A stretch of DNA of 64,000 nt. It comes from Marinihelvus fidelis. Its GTDB lineage: Bacteria > Pseudomonadota > Gammaproteobacteria > Xanthomonadales > SZUA-36. Position numbers and translations under genes: made by a program. Below, one piece after another: positions 26,043-36,456 of this stretch; position 1 is the first letter of the stretch, and every line of letters begins with the position of its first letter. The stretch spans positions 62,001 to 126,000 of the forward strand of contig NZ_VYXP01000002.1 in assembly GCF_008725655.1 (NCBI RefSeq), read 5' to 3'. The notes beneath the pieces are model-generated. The model was not told the DNA's origin and ran no database searches. It saw only the letters and a program-made list of their open reading frames with translations.

Positions 26043-27011
26043 TCAGTCGTACTTCAGCGCCGTCGCCCGGACCGATTCGGCCACGGCTTCACGCAGGAAA
26101 CCGGGCGCCAGCACCTCTGCCTCTGGCCCGTAACGCAGGATATCCATGACCAGTTCCCGGGCGTCACTGAAGGGCACTTCCAGGACCCAGGAACCGCTGT
26201 CGTCATACTCACCCACCTGGTCCGGGTGCCACTGCTCGTCTGCCACCCAGCGCGCCATTTCGGCAGAAAAGCGGATGCGCGCCTTGTGCCGCGCCGGGCC
26301 GGAGAAAATGCCGTAGGACTGGTCGTAGTGTTCCGCCAGTTCTTCCGCGGGGAGTTCCCTGGCCGCCTCGTCCAGCAGGCGTTGCTCACTGATACGCTCC
26401 AGCGCAAAACTCCGCAACCCGTTAGCGCCGTGGCACCAGGCATCCAGGTACCAGGAATTGCGGTACTGGGTGAGACGCTGTGGTGAAACCTGGCGTTCAC
26501 TGACCTCGTCGCGGCCACGGCCATGGTAGACAATATGCAGGCGCTGGCGCCCGACCAGCGCGCCCAGAATATCCTGGAACAGCCGCCCCGGAACCGCGCG
26601 CCCGGCCACCGCCTGGATATGAATGCGCGACTCCCCTTCCCCGGTTTCCACGCCCTTTTGTTGCAGCAGTGAAGAAATCCGTGACTGCAACGACGACAGC
26701 TCGCCTTCGAGCAGGCCGGGCTGCACATCGCCCAGCACCTGCCGCGCGGTCAGCAGCGCCTGCAATTCGTCGGGACTGATCCAGATACCCGGCAACTCGA
26801 AAGGCTGGTCATAACTGCGGTCGTAATAAAAGCCGCGATTGTCCGGATCCTGCTCGATGGGCGCGCCAAGGAAATCCCGCAACTCGCCGACCAGCCGGTA
26901 CAGCGTGGCCTGCGAGCACTCCAGGCGTTCCATCAACTCCTGCCGCGAGATCGGCGTACGCCGCTGGCTCAGGATGTTGTGCAGGTGGTAGAGGCGCTCG
27001 ACTTTGGACAT
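26043..27011 (-). CDS. WYL-domain transcriptional regulator (YafY family)
   Basis: The 322-residue product starts with a winged-helix DeoR-like domain (SRQELMERLECSQATLYRLVGEL) and continues with a WYL domain (LTQYRNSWYLDAWCHGANGLRSF, near 185) and a WCX C-terminal part. WYL domains bind nucleic acid or nucleotide ligands; many such regulators respond to DNA damage or phage. The target is unknown. ATG 27011 begins MSKVERLYHLH, as in the family. It lies 20 bases downstream of gltX and may share its transcript. Confidence 0.9.
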   Translation of the reverse strand: MSKVERLYHLHNILSQRRTPISRQELMERLECSQATLYRLVGELRDFLGAPIEQDPDNRGFYYDRSYDQPFELPGIWISPDELQALLTARQVLGDVQPGLLEGELSSLQSRISSLLQQKGVETGEGESRIHIQAVAGRAVPGRLFQDILGALVGRQRLHIVYHGRGRDEVSERQVSPQRLTQYRNSWYLDAWCHGANGLRSFALERISEQRLLDEAARELPAEELAEHYDQSYGIFSGPARHKARIRFSAEMARWVADEQWHPDQVGEYDDSGSWVLEVPFSDARELVMDILRYGPEAEVLAPGFLREAVAESVRATALKYD

Positions 27012-27030
27012 GGAAACCGGCGCCTCCCGT

Positions 27031-28449
27031 TCAGGCCTGCTCAGCGGCGCGAACCGCGATGTATTCGAGCGCGTGGCTGATTCTTGCCAGCGCGCGATCC
27101 TGTCCCACCAGCCAGAGCGTCTTGTCGATCGACGGCGATACACCAGAACCGGCCAGTGCCACGCGCAATGGCTGCGCCACCTTGCCCATGCCGACCTCCA
27201 GTTCGGCCGCCACCGCGCGGACCGTGTCGTCCAGCGCCGCCGGGGACCAGTCACCCAGGTCACGCAGCGCCTCGCGGATGGCGCGCAGCGGCGTCTCCGC
27301 CACCGGCCGCAGGTGCTTCTTTGCCGCGCCGGCATCGAAGGCGTCGAAATCCTCGAAGAAGACCCGGCTCTGCTCGGCCATCTCGCGCAGCGTCTTCACG
27401 CGTTCGGCCTGCACGCTGACCACGTCTTCCAGGCTCGGACCATTGTCGGTGTCGATGCCCAGGTCGTTGAACTGCCAGGCCAGGTGCGGCGCGACGTCCG
27501 CAGGCGGCAGGGTCTTCATCCAGTGCTGGTTGAGCCAGTTGAGCTTCTCGTGGTCAAACGCGGCCGCCTTGCGGTTCACCGCGTCGATGGAAAACAGTTC
27601 GACCATCTCGTCCCGGGTGAACACTTCCTGGTCGCCATGCGACCAGCCCAGCCGGACCAGGTAGTTGTTCAGCGCGTGCGGCAGGTAACCCTGGTCACGG
27701 TACTGCATCACGCTGACCGCACCGTGGCGTTTGGACAGCCGCGCGCCATCATCGCCCAGGATCATCGGCACGTGGGCGAACTGCGGCGGCGTGGCGCCCA
27801 GGGCCTCGTAGATATTGATCTGCCGCGGCGTGTTGTTGATATGGTCATCGCCACGGATGACCAGGCTGATCTTCATGTCCCAGTCATCGACCACCACGGT
27901 GAAGTTATAGGTCGGCGACCCGTCAGGGCGCGCGATCACCAGGTCATCCAGTTCGTCGTTGCTGATGACGATGGTGCCGCGCACGCGGTCGTCAAAGCGC
28001 ACGTGGCCTTCGCGCGGGTTGCGGAAGCGCACGACCGGTTTAACACCGGCAACCGGCTCGCCACCATCGCGGCAATGGCCATCGTAACGCGGCTTTACAC
28101 CCTGCTTCATCTGCTCTTCGCGCAATGCATCGATGCGCTCTTTCGAGCACCAGCAGTGATAGGCCTTGCCCTCCGCCAGCAGCTGCTCGACCACCTCGGC
28201 ATAACGGTCGAACCGGCGGGTCTGGTAAAACGGCCCCTCGTCGTGGTCCAGTTCCAGCCATTCCATGCCGTCCAGGATGGCCTGCACGGACTCCGGTGTC
28301 GAACGCTCAAGGTCGGTGTCTTCGATGCGCAGCACGAAATCGCCCTGCTCGTGACGGGCCTGCAGCCAGCAGAACAGCGCGGTACGCGCGCCGCCAACGT
28401 GTAGAAAGCCCGTGGGGCTGGGCGCGAATCGGGTACGGGTGGTGGTCAT
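27031..28449 (-). CDS. gltX: Glutamyl-tRNA synthetase
   Basis: The 472-residue product begins [19 protein letters not shown], with HVGG as the class I HIGH signature, and has [17 protein letters not shown] as KMSKS. Zn-type Cys (CWCS) are seen near 102. Length fits the non-discriminating or discriminating bacterial GltX; specificity cannot be read. ATG 28449 gives the normal N-terminus. Confidence 0.95.
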   Translation of the reverse strand: MTTTRTRFAPSPTGFLHVGGARTALFCWLQARHEQGDFVLRIEDTDLERSTPESVQAILDGMEWLELDHDEGPFYQTRRFDRYAEVVEQLLAEGKAYHCWCSKERIDALREEQMKQGVKPRYDGHCRDGGEPVAGVKPVVRFRNPREGHVRFDDRVRGTIVISNDELDDLVIARPDGSPTYNFTVVVDDWDMKISLVIRGDDHINNTPRQINIYEALGATPPQFAHVPMILGDDGARLSKRHGAVSVMQYRDQGYLPHALNNYLVRLGWSHGDQEVFTRDEMVELFSIDAVNRKAAAFDHEKLNWLNQHWMKTLPPADVAPHLAWQFNDLGIDTDNGPSLEDVVSVQAERVKTLREMAEQSRVFFEDFDAFDAGAAKKHLRPVAETPLRAIREALRDLGDWSPAALDDTVRAVAAELEVGMGKVAQPLRVALAGSGVSPSIDKTLWLVGQDRALARISHALEYIAVRAAEQA

Positions 28450-28657
28450 GGTCTTGAATTCTGCTGCAGCGGCATCGGGCCGGAAAAAGGCGCATTTTAC
28501 GTCATCGTGGTGTGCCGTGTATGCCATGAACCACGCGCCGGCCGAAGGCCACAGGCGCTCAATTGAATACCTGTCTCCAAGCGAATCAGTGACCTATGGC
28601 ATTCGGGTCGTTTTTGCGGTATTATTTGCGCCCCTTTTGTACACACGGTCTCTCCGC

Positions 28658-30085
28658 GTGCTTCCAAACCCCTTTAAAACCCGCTGGGCCGTCCTGTGCC
28701 TGCCAGTCGCACTCGTGTGCGTGGCGGGCGCGTTCGCGTGGCTGAAGGGTGAAGACGCACCGGCCGTGTCGCGCGTGGACGAGATACGTGACCGCGGCGC
28801 GCTGGTCATGCTGACCCGAAGCGGCGCCAGCAGTTATTTCACCGGCGCCCAGGGCGATACCGGCCCCGAGTACGAACTGGCGCAGCAGTTTGCCGAACAC
28901 CTGGGTGTTGATATCGAAGTCCGGGTTGCCGACGCGTTCACCGACCTGGAGCATCTGCTCGAAGCCGGCGAAGGCGACCTGATCGCGGCCAACCTGACGC
29001 GCACACCTTCGCGCGAACTGAAATTCCGCTTCGGCCCGGCCTATGCCGATACCCACACCCAGGTGGTGGTGCGCTGCGGCATCCGCAAACCGCGCAAACT
29101 GGCCGACCTGGCGGGCCTGCAGGGTGCCGTGGTCGCCGGCACCAGCTACGAAGAGCAACTGCTGGCGGCATCCGCCGAACAGCCCGAGCTGAACTGGTCA
29201 TCGCGTAACGACGCCGGCATGGAAGACCTGCTGCTGGCCGTCGACGAGGGCCGCATTGACTACACGCTGGTCGATGAACGCATCTTCCTGGTCAACAGCC
29301 AGTTCTACCCGAATGTCCGCGAGGCCTTCGACCTGGGCCCCGCCGAGCCATTGGCCTGGGCCTTCGCCCGCGATGACGACGACAGCCTGGTCCAGCAGGC
29401 CGAACTGTTCATGCGCCACGCCCGCGCCGACGGCGTGCTGGCGGCGATTGACGAACGTTTCTTCCGGCCACGCCAGAAACTCAACCAGGTGGGCATGCTG
29501 CGCTTTGTCGAGCGTGTCCGTGAGCGCCTGCCGCCATGGCTGCCGCTGTTCCAGGAGGTCGCCGAAGAACACGACCTGGACTGGCGCCTGCTGGCCGCGA
29601 TGGCGTACCAGGAGTCCCACTGGGATCCGGCCGCGGTGTCGCCGACCGGCGTACGTGGCCTGATGATGCTGACGCTGAACACGGCCAACCAGATGGGACT
29701 GTCGAACCGCGAAGACCCGCTGCAGAGCATCCGTGGCGGCGCCGGTTACCTGGTCTACCTGCGTGACAAGCTGCCCGAGCGCATCGCCGAGCCGGACCGG
29801 ACCTATTTCGCGCTGGCCGCCTACAACCTGGGCTTCGGCAGCCTGGAAGACGCCCGCGTCCTGACCGAGCGCCTGGGTGGCAACCCGGACCGCTGGGCGG
29901 ACGTCGAGAAACACCTGCCGCTGCTGGCCAAGGAGCCGTACCACTCCACGCTCCGCTACGGCTACGCCCGTGGCCACGAAGCGCAGCAGTACGTTCGCAA
30001 TATCGGCCGTTTCTATGACACGCTGGTGTGGATGGATACCCGCGCGCACCCCCTGCTTGCCTCGCGGATGATGGCCGCACCCTGA
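28658..30085 (+). CDS. mltF: Membrane-bound lytic murein transglycosylase F
   Basis: The 475-residue product has an N-terminal hydrophobic signal or anchor (WAVLCLPVALVCVAGAFAW), a periplasmic SBP_bac_3-like domain (about 45-265) and a C-terminal SLT catalytic domain with AYQESHWDPAAVSPTGVRGL, whose Glu is catalytic, and GYARGHEAQQYV. MltF cuts peptidoglycan to 1,6-anhydro products. GTG 28658 places the signal peptide at the N-terminus; ATG 28526 would add about 44 unlikely residues, so the start is uncertain. Confidence 0.9.
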   Translation: MLPNPFKTRWAVLCLPVALVCVAGAFAWLKGEDAPAVSRVDEIRDRGALVMLTRSGASSYFTGAQGDTGPEYELAQQFAEHLGVDIEVRVADAFTDLEHLLEAGEGDLIAANLTRTPSRELKFRFGPAYADTHTQVVVRCGIRKPRKLADLAGLQGAVVAGTSYEEQLLAASAEQPELNWSSRNDAGMEDLLLAVDEGRIDYTLVDERIFLVNSQFYPNVREAFDLGPAEPLAWAFARDDDDSLVQQAELFMRHARADGVLAAIDERFFRPRQKLNQVGMLRFVERVRERLPPWLPLFQEVAEEHDLDWRLLAAMAYQESHWDPAAVSPTGVRGLMMLTLNTANQMGLSNREDPLQSIRGGAGYLVYLRDKLPERIAEPDRTYFALAAYNLGFGSLEDARVLTERLGGNPDRWADVEKHLPLLAKEPYHSTLRYGYARGHEAQQYVRNIGRFYDTLVWMDTRAHPLLASRMMAAP

Positions 30086-30133
30086 ACGGCGGCCCCGGCA
30101 ACCCTAGTCCCCACGGCGCTCACGGCGCCGCTT

Positions 30134-30850
30134 TCATTCCTGCGCCAGCTGATCCAGCCAGAGACAATCGCCACTGGACGACTTGATGTCGGCCAACCGG
30201 GCTTCGTGCAGGGCAATCTCTTCCTCGCTCGCGCGCAGCACCCGCACCGGGGGGCGCTCAACCTGCCCTGCCGCGGCCTCGAGTTCCCGGGTATCCGGCC
30301 CGTCTGAATCCATACTCAGCCCCAGCGCGACCTGGCCGCCGGTCATCGCCAGGTAGACGTCAGCCAGAATCTCGGCGTCGAGCAAGGCGCCATGCAGGGT
30401 CCGGCTGGTGTTGTCGACCTCGTACGCCTTGCACAGGGCATCCAGGTTGTTGCGCTGGCCGGGCCGCTCCGAACGCGCCAGTTCCAGCGTATCGATCACC
30501 GGCTGGCGCTCGCTGAACGGCGGCCGGGTCATGCCCAGCATGCCGTACTCGTAATCGAGGAAGCCCAGGTCGAACGCGGCGTTATGAATCACCAGCTCCG
30601 CGCCATCGACATACTCGAGGAAGCGCTCCGCGATCTCGCCGAAACGGGGCTTGTCGGCCAGGAACTCGTTACTGATGCCGTGCACTTCCAGCGCGCCGGC
30701 ATCGACCGCGCGCTCGGGATTGATGTACTCGTGGAAATTGTTGCCGGTCAGCTGGCGCTCCACCAGTTCGACGCAGCCGATTTCGATGATGCGGTGGCCG
30801 TCGCGGGTTTCCAGGCCGGTGGTTTCGGTATCGAGGACGATCTGGCGCAT
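30134..30850 (-). CDS. dnaQ: DNA polymerase III epsilon subunit (proofreading exonuclease)
   Basis: The 238-residue product has the DEDDh exonuclease motifs: LDTETTG with Asp7 and Glu9, HNAAFDLGFLD, and HGALLDAEILADV with the closing His and Asp. DnaQ proofreads during replication. The C-terminal 50 residues form the alpha-binding tail. ATG 30850 overlaps the rnhA stop, so here rnhA and dnaQ are transcribed together, unlike the divergent pair in Escherichia coli. Confidence 0.95.
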   Translation of the reverse strand: MRQIVLDTETTGLETRDGHRIIEIGCVELVERQLTGNNFHEYINPERAVDAGALEVHGISNEFLADKPRFGEIAERFLEYVDGAELVIHNAAFDLGFLDYEYGMLGMTRPPFSERQPVIDTLELARSERPGQRNNLDALCKAYEVDNTSRTLHGALLDAEILADVYLAMTGGQVALGLSMDSDGPDTRELEAAAGQVERPPVRVLRASEEEIALHEARLADIKSSSGDCLWLDQLAQE

Positions 30851-31278
30851 CAGCGTCGGATCCCCGCACGGGCCAGTTCATCGGCGCGTTCGTTGCCCGG
30901 GTCCCCGGCATGACCCTTGACCCAGGTCCAGCTGACATCGTGGCCCTGGAGCGCCGCGTCCAGCGCCTCCCACAGGTCACGGTTCTTGACCGGCTGCCTG
31001 GAGGCGGTTTTCCAGCCACGCGCCTTCCAGCCCCGCATCCACTCGGTGACGCCCTTCATGACATAGGTCGAGTCGGTATAAATGGTCACCGGCTCGCGCC
31101 GCGTGATGGCCTTCAGGCCCTCGATCACCGCGCGCAGTTCCATGCGGTTGTTGGTGGTGGCGGCCTCGCCACCGTTGAGCTCCTTGCGGTGCTCGCCCCA
31201 GATCAGCAGCGCGCCCCAGCCTCCCGGGCCCGGGTTGCCACTGCAGGCGCCGTCGGTATACAGCGAAATTCGATTCAA
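30850..31278 (-). CDS. rnhA: Ribonuclease HI
   Basis: The 142-residue product starts at TTG 31278, placing [17 protein letters not shown] at the N-terminus. Catalytic residues Asp9, Glu47 ([11 protein letters not shown]) and Asp69 (YTDSTYV) are present, with a C-terminal [15 protein letters not shown]. It degrades RNA in RNA-DNA hybrids. An AAGGA site precedes the TTG, which overlaps the TGA of the methyltransferase gene. The stop overlaps dnaQ. Confidence 0.95.
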   Translation of the reverse strand: MNRISLYTDGACSGNPGPGGWGALLIWGEHRKELNGGEAATTNNRMELRAVIEGLKAITRREPVTIYTDSTYVMKGVTEWMRGWKARGWKTASRQPVKNRDLWEALDAALQGHDVSWTWVKGHAGDPGNERADELARAGIRR

Positions 31279-31970
31279 GCCGATTGTTCCTTGCGATTCA
31301 TGGTTTGTTCCAGCGCGGACTCCATCGCCTGCACGCCGGCGCCACTGGACGCCGGCCGGGCGAAACGGACCCGGCTGACAATGGGCCGGACCGGGCTCAG
31401 TCGCGCCAGCACGGCTACCTGGTCGGCGAATCCGAACAGCAGGCGCCGCCAGCCATCGCGGGCATTCATGCTCGTACCGGCGATACCCAGCCCCGCCCTC
31501 GACTCGAGCACGAAAGAGCGCTGGCGCAATCGCTGGCATAGCCGCCACGGCCGGATTGACTGCAGGCCGCGCTGGTCGCGTCGCCAGCGCCCAAAACCGT
31601 ACCGTCCAGGCCCCAGCACCAGCAGGTGAGCGCCGGGCTTGAGCACCCGGCGCAGCTCGCCCAGCAGCCGTTCATCGCCGTCCTTTACCAGGCCATGGGC
31701 GACGACCAGGTCGAAGACCTCGGACTGGAACGCCAGCGCGCGTAGGCTGACCGCGACACACCCGCCCGCCGAATGCGCGCCAGAGACCGCCGGGGCGACC
31801 CGGAAGACGCGAGTTCGCTGACCATGCGCCAGCCCCTCGAACACGCCAGGCCGGGTACTGACCACCAGGACCCGGTAAGGCCCAAGTGCGTCGATTACCC
31901 GGCACAACTCATCCTTGGCGGCGGTAAAGCCGCGGGAATCGTGGTCTGCAGGGAGCTTGCGCGGGCCCAT
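31275..31970 (-). CDS. SAM-dependent methyltransferase (YafS-like)
   Basis: The 231-residue product looks like a class I methyltransferase: residues after [10 protein letters not shown] fit motif II and [20 protein letters not shown] fits motif III. The SAM-binding motif I is degenerate ([10 protein letters not shown] rather than GxGxG). The gloB-methyltransferase-rnhA-dnaQ order matches yafS of enterobacteria. ATG 31970 is used; a TTG at 32012 is possible. Substrate is unknown. Confidence 0.8.
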   Translation of the reverse strand: MGPRKLPADHDSRGFTAAKDELCRVIDALGPYRVLVVSTRPGVFEGLAHGQRTRVFRVAPAVSGAHSAGGCVAVSLRALAFQSEVFDLVVAHGLVKDGDERLLGELRRVLKPGAHLLVLGPGRYGFGRWRRDQRGLQSIRPWRLCQRLRQRSFVLESRAGLGIAGTSMNARDGWRRLLFGFADQVAVLARLSPVRPIVSRVRFARPASSGAGVQAMESALEQTMNRKEQSA

Positions 31971-32064
31971 CCGAAGCGCCTTATCAGTTGACTTGGGCGA
32001 TGACAGGCACAAGCATAAGCGCTGACCCGACCGCGCTCAACCGCCACCACGGAGAATCGCATTC

Positions 32065-32841
32065 GTGCACCCCGAAGACCTCGTCATCGAACCCATTCCC
32101 GCCTTCAACGACAACTACATCTGGCTGCTGCACCGCGGTGGTGATCATTGCGTCATCGTCGACCCCGGTGACCACGAACCCGTGCTGGACGTGCTGGCCG
32201 CACGCGGCCTGGCGCCCGACGCCATCCTGCTGACCCATCACCACTGGGACCATGCGGACGGCGTACCCGGCGTGCTGGAACAGTTCGACGTGCCCGTGTA
32301 CGGCCCCGCGGACGATCGCCTGGGTGACTGGTGCACACGCTGCCACGAAGGCGACACCGTGAGCGTGGAGTCGCTGGGCCTGTCGTTCAACGTGTTCGAC
32401 GTTCCGGCGCACACGCGCAGCCATATTGCCTTCGTCGGCCACGGCGCGGCATTCACCGGTGACACGCTGTTCAGTGTGGGCTGTGGGCGGCTGTTCGAAG
32501 GCACCGCGGACGATATGCAGCGTGCGATGGACAAGCTAGCTACCCTGCCCGGCGAAACGAAAATCTACTGTGGACACGAATATACCGTCGCCAACTGCGC
32601 GTTCGCGCTGCAGGTCGAGCCGGACAATGCCGCCCTGGCCGAACGTGCAGAGCAGGCCAGCGAGTTCCGCGCGCAGGGCCACCCGACCCTGCCATCCACG
32701 ATCAAAGACGAACTTCGCACCAACCCATTCATGCGGACGCGCGAACCGGCGGTGGTCACCGCCGCACGCCGGCACGACGCCGGGGCCGGCCCGGGCGCCT
32801 CCACCATGGCCGCAATCCGCGCCTGGAAGGACCGTTCATGA
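32065..32841 (+). CDS. gloB: Hydroxyacylglutathione hydrolase (glyoxalase II)
   Basis: The 258-residue product has the metallo-beta-lactamase motif THHHWDHADG, the later His and Asp (HTRSH, GDTLFSVGCGR) and CGHEYTVAN, all as in GloB. It hydrolyses S-lactoylglutathione. The start is GTG 32065 with GGAGAA eight bases upstream. It diverges from the methyltransferase gene and has the usual dnaQ/rnhA neighbourhood. Confidence 0.95.
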   Translation: MHPEDLVIEPIPAFNDNYIWLLHRGGDHCVIVDPGDHEPVLDVLAARGLAPDAILLTHHHWDHADGVPGVLEQFDVPVYGPADDRLGDWCTRCHEGDTVSVESLGLSFNVFDVPAHTRSHIAFVGHGAAFTGDTLFSVGCGRLFEGTADDMQRAMDKLATLPGETKIYCGHEYTVANCAFALQVEPDNAALAERAEQASEFRAQGHPTLPSTIKDELRTNPFMRTREPAVVTAARRHDAGAGPGASTMAAIRAWKDRS

Positions 32842-32865
32842 ACTTGTTAAGAAAATGCTAAAACC

Positions 32866-32893
32866 TTGATTTTCGATTGGAATTGGCCATAAT
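32866..32893 (+). promoter_or_regulatory. Candidate sigma-70 promoter for mltD
   Basis: TTGATT (32866-32871) and CATAAT (32888-32893) are 16 bp apart, placing the transcription start about 30 bases before the mltD GTG. The stretch is AT-rich compared with its surroundings. Confidence 0.55.
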
Positions 32894-32930
32894 GCAGCGT
32901 CACAATAATGACATGTTGTCTGGAGTTGCC

Positions 32931-34508
32931 GTGTCTTTACGCTGGATGCTGCCCCTGGCGGGCCTGGTGCTGGCGAGCTGCGCGACCACCGCGCCGCAAT
33001 CCCCGCCCACCGACCTGACCACCGAACCGCGCATGAAGACCGCCGCCACTCCCGAGCGCGCCGAGTCGGTCGACGATCATTTACCTAAACTTGCCCGTGA
33101 ACCCGCCGCCACGCCGGTGGCCGACGCGCATGTTCACGAATCCCCTTGGGAGCGCATGATGCACTCCTTCGCCCTGCCCGACTGCGCCTCCCACGAGGCC
33201 AGCCGTGACTGGGCGCAGTGGTATGCCGACCGCCCCGAGTACATGGCCCGCGTGTTCAAGCGAGCCGAGCCGTGGATCTATTTCATCGTCGAGGAACTCG
33301 AGTTCCGCGGCCTGCCGGGCGAACTGGCCCTGCTGCCGATCGTCGAGTCGGCCTATGACCCCTTCGCCTATTCCAGCGGCCGTGCCCTGGGCGCCTGGCA
33401 GTTCGTCGCCGCCACCGGTCGCGACTTCGGCCTGAACCAGAACTGGTGGTACGACGGCCGCCGCGATGTCTGGGCCTCCACCTACGCCGCGCTCGATTAC
33501 CTGATGTACCTGAACGACATGTTCGAAGGCGACTGGTTGCTGGCGCTGGCCGCATACAACTCGGGCCAGGGCCGCGTCTCCCGCGCCGTCAAGCGCAATG
33601 TCCGCAACGGCAAGCCGGGCGACTTCTGGAACCTGAAACTGCCGCGAGAAACCCGCGGCTACGTGCCAAAAATGCTGGGCCTGACCTGCCTGTTCCTGAA
33701 CGCGCAGGAATACGGCTTCAAGATGCCCGACACGCCGGACCAGCCGGTGATCGCCGCGGTGGATTTCGGTACCCAGACCGACCTGGTCCTGGTCTCCCAG
33801 CTGGCCGAAGTGCCGATCGACCAGGTCTTCGCGCTGAACCCTGGCTACAACCGCTGGGCCACGTCACCAGACGGCCCCTACCGCGTGGTACTGCCGGTGG
33901 ACGCCGCCGAACGACTGGAACAAAAAATGGAGAACCGGAACCCGTCCGAGCTGATGCGCTGGGACCAGGTGACGGTGCAGAGCGGCGATACGCTGTCCAA
34001 GCTGGCGCAGGTGCACCACGTACCGGTCTCGGTGATTCGTAGCGCCAATGACCTGGCGTCGGACCGCATCAATGTCGGCCAGAAGATCCGCCTGCCGCGC
34101 GACAGCCAGATGGCACTCGACCCGCGTTACGCGGCCGCCGCCGCCGAGCTGGCCGAACTGCAGTCCGGCCTGCTGGCCGCCGACCGCACCACCTACACCG
34201 TGCGCCGCGGTGACAGCCTGTCGGTCATTGCCCGACGTTATAACGTGTCGGTCAAGGAACTGCAGGCCTGGAACAACATCTCCAACCCGCGCATGATTCG
34301 CGCCGGCCAGCGCCTGACCGTGTTCCAGAGCCCGGCGCCGCGCGGCAGCAGCCAGCCGGCGTCACGTGACTACACGGTCCGCAGCGGCGATTCGCTGTGG
34401 AGCATCGCCCGCAAGCACAAGGTCAAGCTCAACGACCTGATGCGTTGGAACGGCCTGAGCCGCGGTTCCGTGCTGCAGCCGGGCCAGTCGCTGAAGATCA
34501 TGTTCTGA
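32931..34508 (+). CDS. mltD: Membrane-bound lytic murein transglycosylase D (lipoprotein, three LysM)
   Basis: The 525-residue product is a lipoprotein: the lipobox LVLASC gives Cys17. An SLT domain follows (ALLPIVESAYDPFAYSSGRA, whose Glu is catalytic, then GAWQFVAATGRDFGL), then three LysM repeats beginning near residues 347 (VQSGDTLSKLAQ), 424 (YTVRRGDSLSVIA) and 481 (YTVRSGDSLWSIA). GTG 32931 is preferred over upstream ATGs because of TGGAG at 32921 and the short lipoprotein signal. It remodels septal or side-wall murein. An M23 peptidase gene follows four bases on. Confidence 0.95.
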   Translation: MSLRWMLPLAGLVLASCATTAPQSPPTDLTTEPRMKTAATPERAESVDDHLPKLAREPAATPVADAHVHESPWERMMHSFALPDCASHEASRDWAQWYADRPEYMARVFKRAEPWIYFIVEELEFRGLPGELALLPIVESAYDPFAYSSGRALGAWQFVAATGRDFGLNQNWWYDGRRDVWASTYAALDYLMYLNDMFEGDWLLALAAYNSGQGRVSRAVKRNVRNGKPGDFWNLKLPRETRGYVPKMLGLTCLFLNAQEYGFKMPDTPDQPVIAAVDFGTQTDLVLVSQLAEVPIDQVFALNPGYNRWATSPDGPYRVVLPVDAAERLEQKMENRNPSELMRWDQVTVQSGDTLSKLAQVHHVPVSVIRSANDLASDRINVGQKIRLPRDSQMALDPRYAAAAAELAELQSGLLAADRTTYTVRRGDSLSVIARRYNVSVKELQAWNNISNPRMIRAGQRLTVFQSPAPRGSSQPASRDYTVRSGDSLWSIARKHKVKLNDLMRWNGLSRGSVLQPGQSLKIMF

Positions 34509-34512
34509 GCCG

Positions 34513-35346
34513 GTGCCAGGCATCACCCAGCCCTTTTTCAGACTGACACTGACGCTGGCACTCACCCTGGGTGCCGGCGCGGCGGCGGGCTATGAACTGA
34601 AAGGTGAACCCGTCCAGGGTGGACTGATGTTTGGCCAGGCCCTGCCCGGCTCAGAGGTCACGCTGGATGGGGAGGCCGTGATGGTCTCCGCAGACGGCCA
34701 GTTCGTGTTCGGCTTCGGCCGCGACGATGCCGGCACCGTTACCCTGCAGGTCCTCGAACCCGGCACCGAAACCGAATCTGTCGAACTCACCATCGCGGCC
34801 CGCGAATACAACATCGAACGTGTCGACGGCCTGCCGCCCAAGACCGTGACTCCTGACCCGGAGTCCCTGGCGCGTATCCGCCGTGAAGGCGCCATGGTCA
34901 GCTCCGCGCGTGCGCGGCGCGATGACCGTACTGATTTCGCTGACGGCTTCACCTGGCCTGCCACGGGCCGCCTGAGCGGCTTCTACGGCAGCCAGCGGGT
35001 CCTGAACGGCGAACCCCGCCGCCCGCACTTTGGTGTCGACGTGGCCGCGCCCACGGGCACGCCGGTCACGGCACCCGCCCCGGGTGTGGTCACCCTGGCC
35101 GAGCCGGACCTCTACTATTCGGGGGGCACCGTGGTCCTGGACCACGGCATGGGGCTGTCATCGAGCTTCCTGCACCTGTCCGCCGTCGACGTGACCGTCG
35201 GCCAGGATGTCGCCCAGGGCGACCTGATCGGCAAGATCGGCGCCACAGGCCGGGCGACAGGCCCGCACCTGGACTGGCGCATGAACTGGCTGGATAAACG
35301 CGTCGACCCACAGCCCCTGGTTGGCGAAATGCCCGCCCGGGACTGA
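34513..35346 (+). CDS. M23-family peptidoglycan endopeptidase
   Basis: The 277-residue product has a signal peptide (about 1-26, ending AAAG), a beta-rich N-terminal domain and an M23 LytM catalytic domain: HFGVDVAAPTGTPV with zinc ligands His172 and Asp176, FLHLS with His221 and GPHLDWRM with His252. All ligands are present, so it should be active on peptide cross-links. The start is GTG 34513. It sits directly after mltD, suggesting coupled murein remodelling. Confidence 0.9.
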   Translation: MPGITQPFFRLTLTLALTLGAGAAAGYELKGEPVQGGLMFGQALPGSEVTLDGEAVMVSADGQFVFGFGRDDAGTVTLQVLEPGTETESVELTIAAREYNIERVDGLPPKTVTPDPESLARIRREGAMVSSARARRDDRTDFADGFTWPATGRLSGFYGSQRVLNGEPRRPHFGVDVAAPTGTPVTAPAPGVVTLAEPDLYYSGGTVVLDHGMGLSSSFLHLSAVDVTVGQDVAQGDLIGKIGATGRATGPHLDWRMNWLDKRVDPQPLVGEMPARD

Positions 35347-35363
35347 AGGCTTAAGCGTCAGAA

Positions 35364-36347
35364 CTATTCGCTGGAGTGCTTGACCCGCACCGGTGAGCCG
35401 GAACCCGAGACAAAACCGCCCTCCACGCCCTTGGTGACGACAGAGACCGCGTTATGCGGGTGCAGGCTCTCGTAATGGGTGCAGCGCGCCCAGAAGTCGA
35501 TGATGCGCTCGTCCCTGTCCAGCGCGGCCTTCACCCGCCGTCCTGAATCCTCGCAGAACATCAGGTTCTGGCCATTCAGCAGCGCAAAGGCCTGCTCGTC
35601 TTCACGCTTGACTGTTGACTGGACCGGCGTCTGAAGCGCGCCCTCGACACGGTCAATCAGTTCAACGATCGGGAACATCTGGAAAGAAGGCATCAGGCGC
35701 ACGCGTAATTCTGCCGCGCTACGCTGGCTGTGTGGCGTGGCCACGATGCCCTGCTCGGAACCCAGCCAGGCCTTCATCTGCTCGAAATCGATGGCCTCTC
35801 CGGCCGCGAAATCGCGCTCAAACTGCTCCTGGATCAACTGGCGCGCCAGCGCCGCAGAGCATGGGCAGGTGCTGGAATACAGCACTTCCAGGCCCATCTC
35901 CAGGTTGAAATCCTGCCCTTCCATGATGCCGATCATCGACACCGGGTAACGCCGCCAGCCCTCATTATCACTGGCCAGCGCACGGCGCCGGACCACGTAA
36001 TCAAAATCGACCCGGACCAGTGCGCGATCGCTCAGGCCCTCGTGCGACTCCAGGAAGGAACGCAGGATCTGCCGCAGGCCCGACGGGCTCAGCGGCCGGT
36101 CGCGGAAGGCCTGGTCCAGGTGCAGGTACAGGCGCGACATGTGAATACCACGCACATCAGGATCGGCCAGGTTAACGAATGCCGTCACCAGCGCTGTGGA
36201 CTGGATCAGGTTCCCGGCGTCATCCTCGATGCGCACCGGCACCTCGATCTCGTTCATCCCCACCCAGTCCAGCGTACCGGACACATCCGGCAGCAACTCG
36301 TTGGCGATGTCAGGCATCTGCCGCAGCAGATCGTCCTTGGCTTTCAT
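35364..36347 (-). CDS. folE2: GTP cyclohydrolase I FolE2 (type IB)
   Basis: The 327-residue product matches FolE2: STCPCSAA holds the catalytic Cys, and TPHSQRS and HESLHPHNAV the conserved His. It turns GTP into 7,8-dihydroneopterin triphosphate for folate and, through preQ0, queuosine. FolE2 can use metals other than zinc and often serves under zinc limitation; whether a zinc-dependent FolE exists elsewhere is not visible. ATG 36347 gives the usual N-terminus. Confidence 0.95.
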   Translation of the reverse strand: MKAKDDLLRQMPDIANELLPDVSGTLDWVGMNEIEVPVRIEDDAGNLIQSTALVTAFVNLADPDVRGIHMSRLYLHLDQAFRDRPLSPSGLRQILRSFLESHEGLSDRALVRVDFDYVVRRRALASDNEGWRRYPVSMIGIMEGQDFNLEMGLEVLYSSTCPCSAALARQLIQEQFERDFAAGEAIDFEQMKAWLGSEQGIVATPHSQRSAAELRVRLMPSFQMFPIVELIDRVEGALQTPVQSTVKREDEQAFALLNGQNLMFCEDSGRRVKAALDRDERIIDFWARCTHYESLHPHNAVSVVTKGVEGGFVSGSGSPVRVKHSSE

Positions 36348-36456
36348 GGCAAAAAATTCCCGTTTCAATCCTGCATATATCGGGCTGAACCCGCCCTGTT
36401 TCAACCAGGTGACAGCCGCTGGACCGCCTATTATCCGCCGCCTGCTGCCTTTCACG